Below are positions 60,165 through 64,000 of a stretch of DNA of 64,000 nt, one piece after another. Source of the DNA: Niabella aurantiaca DSM 17617 (GTDB lineage Bacteria > Bacteroidota > Bacteroidia > Chitinophagales > Chitinophagaceae). The notes below the pieces were generated by a model, which saw only the letters and a program-made list of their open reading frames with translations, made no database searches and had not been told where the DNA came from. The stretch is taken from contig NZ_KB893646.1 of assembly GCF_000374125.1 (NCBI RefSeq), positions 62,001 through 126,000 of the forward strand. Reading direction: 5' to 3'. Position 1 is the stretch's first letter; each line of letters opens with the position of its first letter. A program made the translations under genes and the position numbers.

Positions 60165-61610
60165 CTAAAAATAAGCCGTCAGCCGGAGGCCCAGCACCAC
60201 ATAATCCATATTATTCCGCATGCGTACCCGGTTGCTGAACTCCGGTTCTATCTCAACGATCCGTTCATTAAAATCATATTTAAAAACGGGATTGGAGTAG
60301 TGATAATCGGCATAACCGGTGATCCCCAGGCGGCTGTTGAGCTTATACGTAAGCGCACCGCCGGTGCTGACGCGGGAGGTATTGGAGGGTTTATAGGCCG
60401 CAATTTCCTGCTGTCCGCCCATGCCCTTTGGAGGATTGGCCTTTACCGATATCGTACCCCGGGAGCCGATGGAGTAGCCATAATGGGCTTTTAGCATCAG
60501 CTGCCAGCGATCGGTAAAATGCAGGGCATAATAAGGGCCGGCGGATATATTGGCGGTGCCGATCGACTGTGTCAGAAACTGAACGTTCCGGTTTGCCGGG
60601 TCTTTTGCTTCGGGGGTATAGATCTCCGAAGCCGTGATGGGGAAGCTCGTAAATGAAAGATCGCTGCCGATACCCCAGTTCCGGTTAAAAAAATAGGCCC
60701 CTTCCAATCCGGCCTCAAAACCCAGTTTGGAAGACGCATTGATCTCCAGGTTCTTTACCAGGTTATGGGTGGCATTGGCATACCCCCATTTGATGGCCAG
60801 GAATGACGGTGCCGCGCCACCCTGCTTATAAGAAAGGCTGTTCAGGTTATCGCCCTTATTTTTATAGATCCGGTCTATAAAAAAATACCCCAGCTGGGTC
60901 GATAAAATGCCAATACCCGCCCCGGCAAGGATGTCCGGAAACCAGTGCCGGTTGTTCAACCCCCGGGCGATGCCCGTAAAGGTAGCCGTACCATAGCCTA
61001 CAATGCTATATGAAGGGTTTATTCCTCCATATTCCTTATGCATAAACGTGGCATTGGTAAAAGCCATGGCCGTATGCCCCGAGGGAAAGGAATTTTTAGC
61101 GCTGCCATCCGGCCGCTCCACTTTTGCCGTATATTTTATCCCGTTTACCAGCACTCCCATAATGGCCAGGCTGGCACCGTAGGAGAAAGCGCTGCGCAAC
61201 AGCTTATTTCTTCCCTTGACCCCGGAAAACTTCAGACCAAATGTAGCAGCGGCAGGCAGGTACTGTGCATAGTTATCAAAAGTATGCTTAAAACCGGGCA
61301 GGTAGCGGTTGCGCACTTCACGGATACCCTTCTTCTCACCCCAGGTAACGGCAGAAGCCGCCAGGAACAGTGCCGGTGCAAAACCGATCTCCACACCCTG
61401 CTTTTCAAAAAAGGATCGCCGTTGCCGGCCCTGCAAAAGACCATCGGTTTCCATAGGATCCCGCAACAACATTTCCGGCTGCGCCTTTAAAGAAAGGACG
61501 CAGTAAAAGCAGTACACAATCATAACAGCCCGTTTTCCCAAGCAACACATTCGCACAATTTTAAGCAGGAACAGGTGTTTTACCTCTTTAATCTTCACAT
61601 CCGGTTTCAT
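60165..61610 (-). CDS. PAP2-family phosphatase fused to an outer-membrane beta-barrel
   Basis: The ATG at 61610 gives 481 residues (a TTG five codons upstream is less likely). After a signal-like segment ending SLKAQ, the PAP2 motifs are complete: K-x6-RP (Lys159 to Pro167, KYTAKVERP), PSGH (176-179) and R-x5-H-x3-D (Arg216, His222, Asp226). From about residue 270 the protein turns into amphipathic strands (LGFEAGLEGAYFFNRNWGIGSDLSF, YYALHFTDRWQLMLKAHYGYSIG) and ends VVLGLRLTAYF, as barrels do. It is probably an outer-membrane lipid phosphatase, for example on lipid A or undecaprenyl-type substrates; the substrate is inferred. Confidence 0.85.
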   Translation of the reverse strand: MKPDVKIKEVKHLFLLKIVRMCCLGKRAVMIVYCFYCVLSLKAQPEMLLRDPMETDGLLQGRQRRSFFEKQGVEIGFAPALFLAASAVTWGEKKGIREVRNRYLPGFKHTFDNYAQYLPAAATFGLKFSGVKGRNKLLRSAFSYGASLAIMGVLVNGIKYTAKVERPDGSAKNSFPSGHTAMAFTNATFMHKEYGGINPSYSIVGYGTATFTGIARGLNNRHWFPDILAGAGIGILSTQLGYFFIDRIYKNKGDNLNSLSYKQGGAAPSFLAIKWGYANATHNLVKNLEINASSKLGFEAGLEGAYFFNRNWGIGSDLSFTSFPITASEIYTPEAKDPANRNVQFLTQSIGTANISAGPYYALHFTDRWQLMLKAHYGYSIGSRGTISVKANPPKGMGGQQEIAAYKPSNTSRVSTGGALTYKLNSRLGITGYADYHYSNPVFKYDFNERIVEIEPEFSNRVRMRNNMDYVVLGLRLTAYF

Positions 61611-62035
61611 TTTAGCAACACGCAATCCTCTGTTACAGCAATTGAAGTTCAGGTTCCGGTCGTTGTTACCGGCCCCTTGCGAAAGTAGGGAAAATCGTTA
61701 AGAGATGAAGGGGATGCATATTAGCTGCGCACTGGCGGGCACCAGGTACAGGCTTCATTTTATTGTGCCGGCTTTAGTGCTGGTCGCAACGGTCTTCAGC
61801 CTGTCCCGCTAAAAGGCGGGATCAGACGCTTCAGCGCCTCAATATAGGGGGGCTTATGCTTTTTGGGGACGGGGCGACAAGCGTCAACTGCCAACATCCT
61901 AAAAATCGCCATAAAGGCCCTGTGCCATAAGTCCCACCCGACCCCTTAACGATGAAGCAAGCACCACAGTACAAGTGTGCGACGCAAGAAAAGCTGCTAT
62001 GAGCACCACAACTGGGCCAAAAAAAATAACCACCA
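61611..62035. other. Intergenic region with small palindromes, no gene
   Basis: It contains the hairpin TCCCGC/GCGGGA (61804-61821) and an ATCGTTAAG/CTTAACGAT pair (61694-61702, 61945-61953), plus short G/C-rich palindromes similar in style to those inside the 7641-7984 element. No ORF is credible. Near 61679 a TACTTTCG on the minus strand is a weak -7 candidate for the PAP2 gene. Confidence 0.4.
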
Positions 62036-64000
62036 TTATCCTTCCCCGTAATAAACCCGCTTTACACGCTGCGAAATGCCGGTCATGATCTCATAGGGAA
62101 TGGTCCCGATCCATCCGGCCAGCTGCTGCACCGGAACGGGTGCTCCAAAAATGATCACATCATCCCCTTCTTTAACACCGGGAACCCGGGTGATATCGAT
62201 CATCGTCATGTCCATGCAAACGGTTCCGATCACGGGCGCCAGATGGCCGTTTATCCAAACCTTACCCACGCCGTTGCCCAATCGGCGCGAATAGCCGTCG
62301 GCATAGCCGATCCGCAGGGTGGCGATCACCGAATCTTCTTTGGCAATCCCCTTCCGGTTATAGCTTACCGTTTCGCCTTTCCGGATCTTTTTTATCTGGG
62401 AGATCGTTGTTTTTAATGTGGCTACAGTTTGCAGCGGCACCTGCGCATTGCCGGAGATGCCGTACAGGCCAATACCCAGGCGCACCATATCCAGCTGCAG
62501 CTGCGGAAAGCGCAGGATCGCAGACGTATTGGCAATATGTTTGATAAAAGGATAACCGATCTCTTTTTCCAGCAGCTCCGCGGCTTCCTTCAGCAGATCA
62601 GACTGATGAAAGGTGAACGAATCCTCCACCTGATCCTCGCTGGCCGCAAGGTGCGAAAAAACAGATTGTATCCGCAGCCATTCATTGTCCTTCAAATATG
62701 CGGCCAGTGCTGCCATATCGGTAACAGCAAAGCCGGTCCGGTTCATGCCGGTTTCTACTTCAATATGTACCGGGTAATGTTTCAACCCCGAGTTTTTAAT
62801 ATGCCGTTCAAAAGCATGCAGCAATTCAAAGCTGAAAAGATCCGGCTCCAGGTTGTAATCCGTAAGCGCATCAAAAGCACGGGCCTCGGTATTGAGCACC
62901 ATAACCGGAATAGCGATCCCTGCCTTCCGGAGCTCCACGCCCTCATCGGCATAAGCCACGCCCAGGTAGTCGGCCTTGTGAAACTGCACCACATTGGCGA
63001 TCTCCGCAGCACCGCTCCCATACCCGAACGCTTTTACCATGGCCATCACCTTTACCCCCGGCTTCAGTTGCTGCTGTATCGTTTTCAGATTATACGCTAC
63101 CGCATCCAGGTTGATCTCCAGCACTGTTTCATGCACTTTTTGTTCCAGCTGGGTTACAATACGCTCAAAACCAAATTTGCGGGCACCTTTTACCAGGATG
63201 TATTCATCCTGGTATTGCGTGCTGTGAAACTGCTCCAGAAATGCGCCGGTTGACGGATAGAAGGAGCATTCCGGGGCTGCATTGCCGGCCGCAAACATAC
63301 CTGCCTGCTCCTGTATTTTTTCCCCGATGCCGATCAGGCGGTTGATGCCATAACGCCGCAACAAATCCAGGATGGTCCGGTACAATTGCTGTTCTTCCCC
63401 TTTGTTTTCAGGGATATCGGAAAGGATGACCGTTTTTCTTTTTCCGCCTGCCTGTTGCTGCAGGAACTCCAGCGCCACCGTCAGCGAGCTCAGATCGGCG
63501 CTGTAGCTGTCATTGATCACAATACAATTGTTGATACCCTGTTTAAACTCCATGCGCATATTCACCTGCTGCAACCCTTTCATACCGCTGATGATCCGTG
63601 AAGGGGCCATACGCAGCCAGAGCAGTACGGCAATACAGGTAAGGGCATTTCCGATGGACGCCTGGTCGGTGAACGGAATGGTTAACGACATGGCGTCCCC
63701 ATCCCGCGGCTTTAAGCGGATCGCTGTTTCCTCGCCTTTTACAAGGGTATCCAGCACCTGTACGGCGTTGTGCTCCTCTTTCCCCCAGGAGAAGAAGACG
63801 GCAGGGTATCTACCAACCCCGGAGGCAATCAGCGGGTGGTCGCCGTTGGCGATGATGACGGATGCGTGTTGGAACAGTTTCAGTTTTTCGGAAAGCTTTT
63901 CGACATCGTCCTTAAATCCTTCGCTGTGTGCCGGGCCAATATTTGTTAAGACACCGATCGTGGGCACAATGATGGCTCCCAGCTTTTCCATTTCTCCCGG
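62036..64000 (-). CDS. Bifunctional MurF ligase / alanine racemase (5' partial)
   Basis: The frame continues past base 64000 (PGE precedes the Met at 63991), so the start is outside the window. The N-terminal part is the central and C-terminal MurF region (PTIGVLTNIGPAHSEGF, CIVINDSYSADLSSLTVALEFL, VILSDIPENKGEEQQLY), which adds D-Ala-D-Ala to UDP-MurNAc-tripeptide. From about residue 290 it is a full alanine racemase with the PLP Lys in MVKAFGYGSG, and VRLGIGLYGI and GTVCMDMTMIDIT later. This fusion is standard in Bacteroidota and joins D-Ala supply to peptidoglycan precursor synthesis. Confidence 0.95.
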   Translation of the reverse strand, partial: PGEMEKLGAIIVPTIGVLTNIGPAHSEGFKDDVEKLSEKLKLFQHASVIIANGDHPLIASGVGRYPAVFFSWGKEEHNAVQVLDTLVKGEETAIRLKPRDGDAMSLTIPFTDQASIGNALTCIAVLLWLRMAPSRIISGMKGLQQVNMRMEFKQGINNCIVINDSYSADLSSLTVALEFLQQQAGGKRKTVILSDIPENKGEEQQLYRTILDLLRRYGINRLIGIGEKIQEQAGMFAAGNAAPECSFYPSTGAFLEQFHSTQYQDEYILVKGARKFGFERIVTQLEQKVHETVLEINLDAVAYNLKTIQQQLKPGVKVMAMVKAFGYGSGAAEIANVVQFHKADYLGVAYADEGVELRKAGIAIPVMVLNTEARAFDALTDYNLEPDLFSFELLHAFERHIKNSGLKHYPVHIEVETGMNRTGFAVTDMAALAAYLKDNEWLRIQSVFSHLAASEDQVEDSFTFHQSDLLKEAAELLEKEIGYPFIKHIANTSAILRFPQLQLDMVRLGIGLYGISGNAQVPLQTVATLKTTISQIKKIRKGETVSYNRKGIAKEDSVIATLRIGYADGYSRRLGNGVGKVWINGHLAPVIGTVCMDMTMIDITRVPGVKEGDDVIIFGAPVPVQQLAGWIGTIPYEIMTGISQRVKRVYYGEG

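Noticed and set aside
61694-61953. Possible second mobile element bounded by ATCGTTAAG/CTTAACGAT
   Set aside because: The 9-bp inverted pair is not flanked by a direct repeat, so a transposition origin is not supported.

Overview
The window is a chromosomal segment of a Bacteroidota bacterium, most likely a member of the Chitinophagaceae (Niabella/Terrimonas-like; genus is inference). Signs of this are two SusC/SusD outer-membrane uptake pairs, the TAnnTTTG (-7) promoter element in front of many genes, weak or absent Shine-Dalgarno sequences, a fused MurF-alanine racemase, GldE, and the housekeeping block HU / TPR / Rne-Rng facing mutY-ssb-gldE. No rRNA, tRNA, CRISPR array or prophage was seen.

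Layout. 1-6.5 kb: the end of an ABC permease/M1 peptidase fusion, then the leftward ribosomal operon rplM-rpsI-rpsB-tsf. 6.6-8.6 kb: a small outer-membrane protein gene and a decayed TlpA-like gene split by a 344-bp MITE-like element that has terminal inverted repeats and a 9-bp target duplication. 8.7-11.75 kb: an accessory cluster of two papain-family (C1) peptidases, a stand-alone copy of the C-terminal domain of one of them, and a chagasin-type (I42) inhibitor of C1 peptidases, all without signal peptides. 11.8-13.7 kb: an AraC regulator divergent from a phytanoyl-CoA-type dioxygenase. 13.8-20.1 kb: susC-susD-susE with a Nudix-type regulator and two matching 17-bp palindromes between regulator and susC. 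20.3-24.4 kb: a 6-bladed propeller protein overlapping a TonB-receptor-like barrel. 24.6-27.7 kb: ligA, then a field of REP-like palindromes and a frameshifted REP-associated Y1 transposase. 27.8-30.1 kb: an ABC exporter operon with its own GntR repressor and a putative operator. 30.1-34.6 kb: DUF2461, purF and a heptaheme cytochrome c lipoprotein. 34.7-39.7 kb: the second susC-susD pair.

40-51 kb is mostly housekeeping: SixA-like phosphatase, a glycosyltransferase, YqgE, RNase G/E, a 30-residue ribosome-associated protein, TPR protein, HU, MutY, SSB, GldE, a DUF3109 protein, a lone ABC ATPase and a YtxH protein. 51-64 kb: a secreted DUF1800-DUF1501 pair, an enoyl-CoA hydratase, a WG-repeat protein, fumarase C, a Fic AMP-transferase with an elaborate palindromic control region, LspA, a PAP2 phosphatase fused to a beta-barrel, and the 3' part of murF-alr.

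The most unusual items are the peptidase/inhibitor/accessory-domain cluster, the MITE-like element with intact target duplication, the Nudix regulator with paired operators, and the repeated operators in front of fic.
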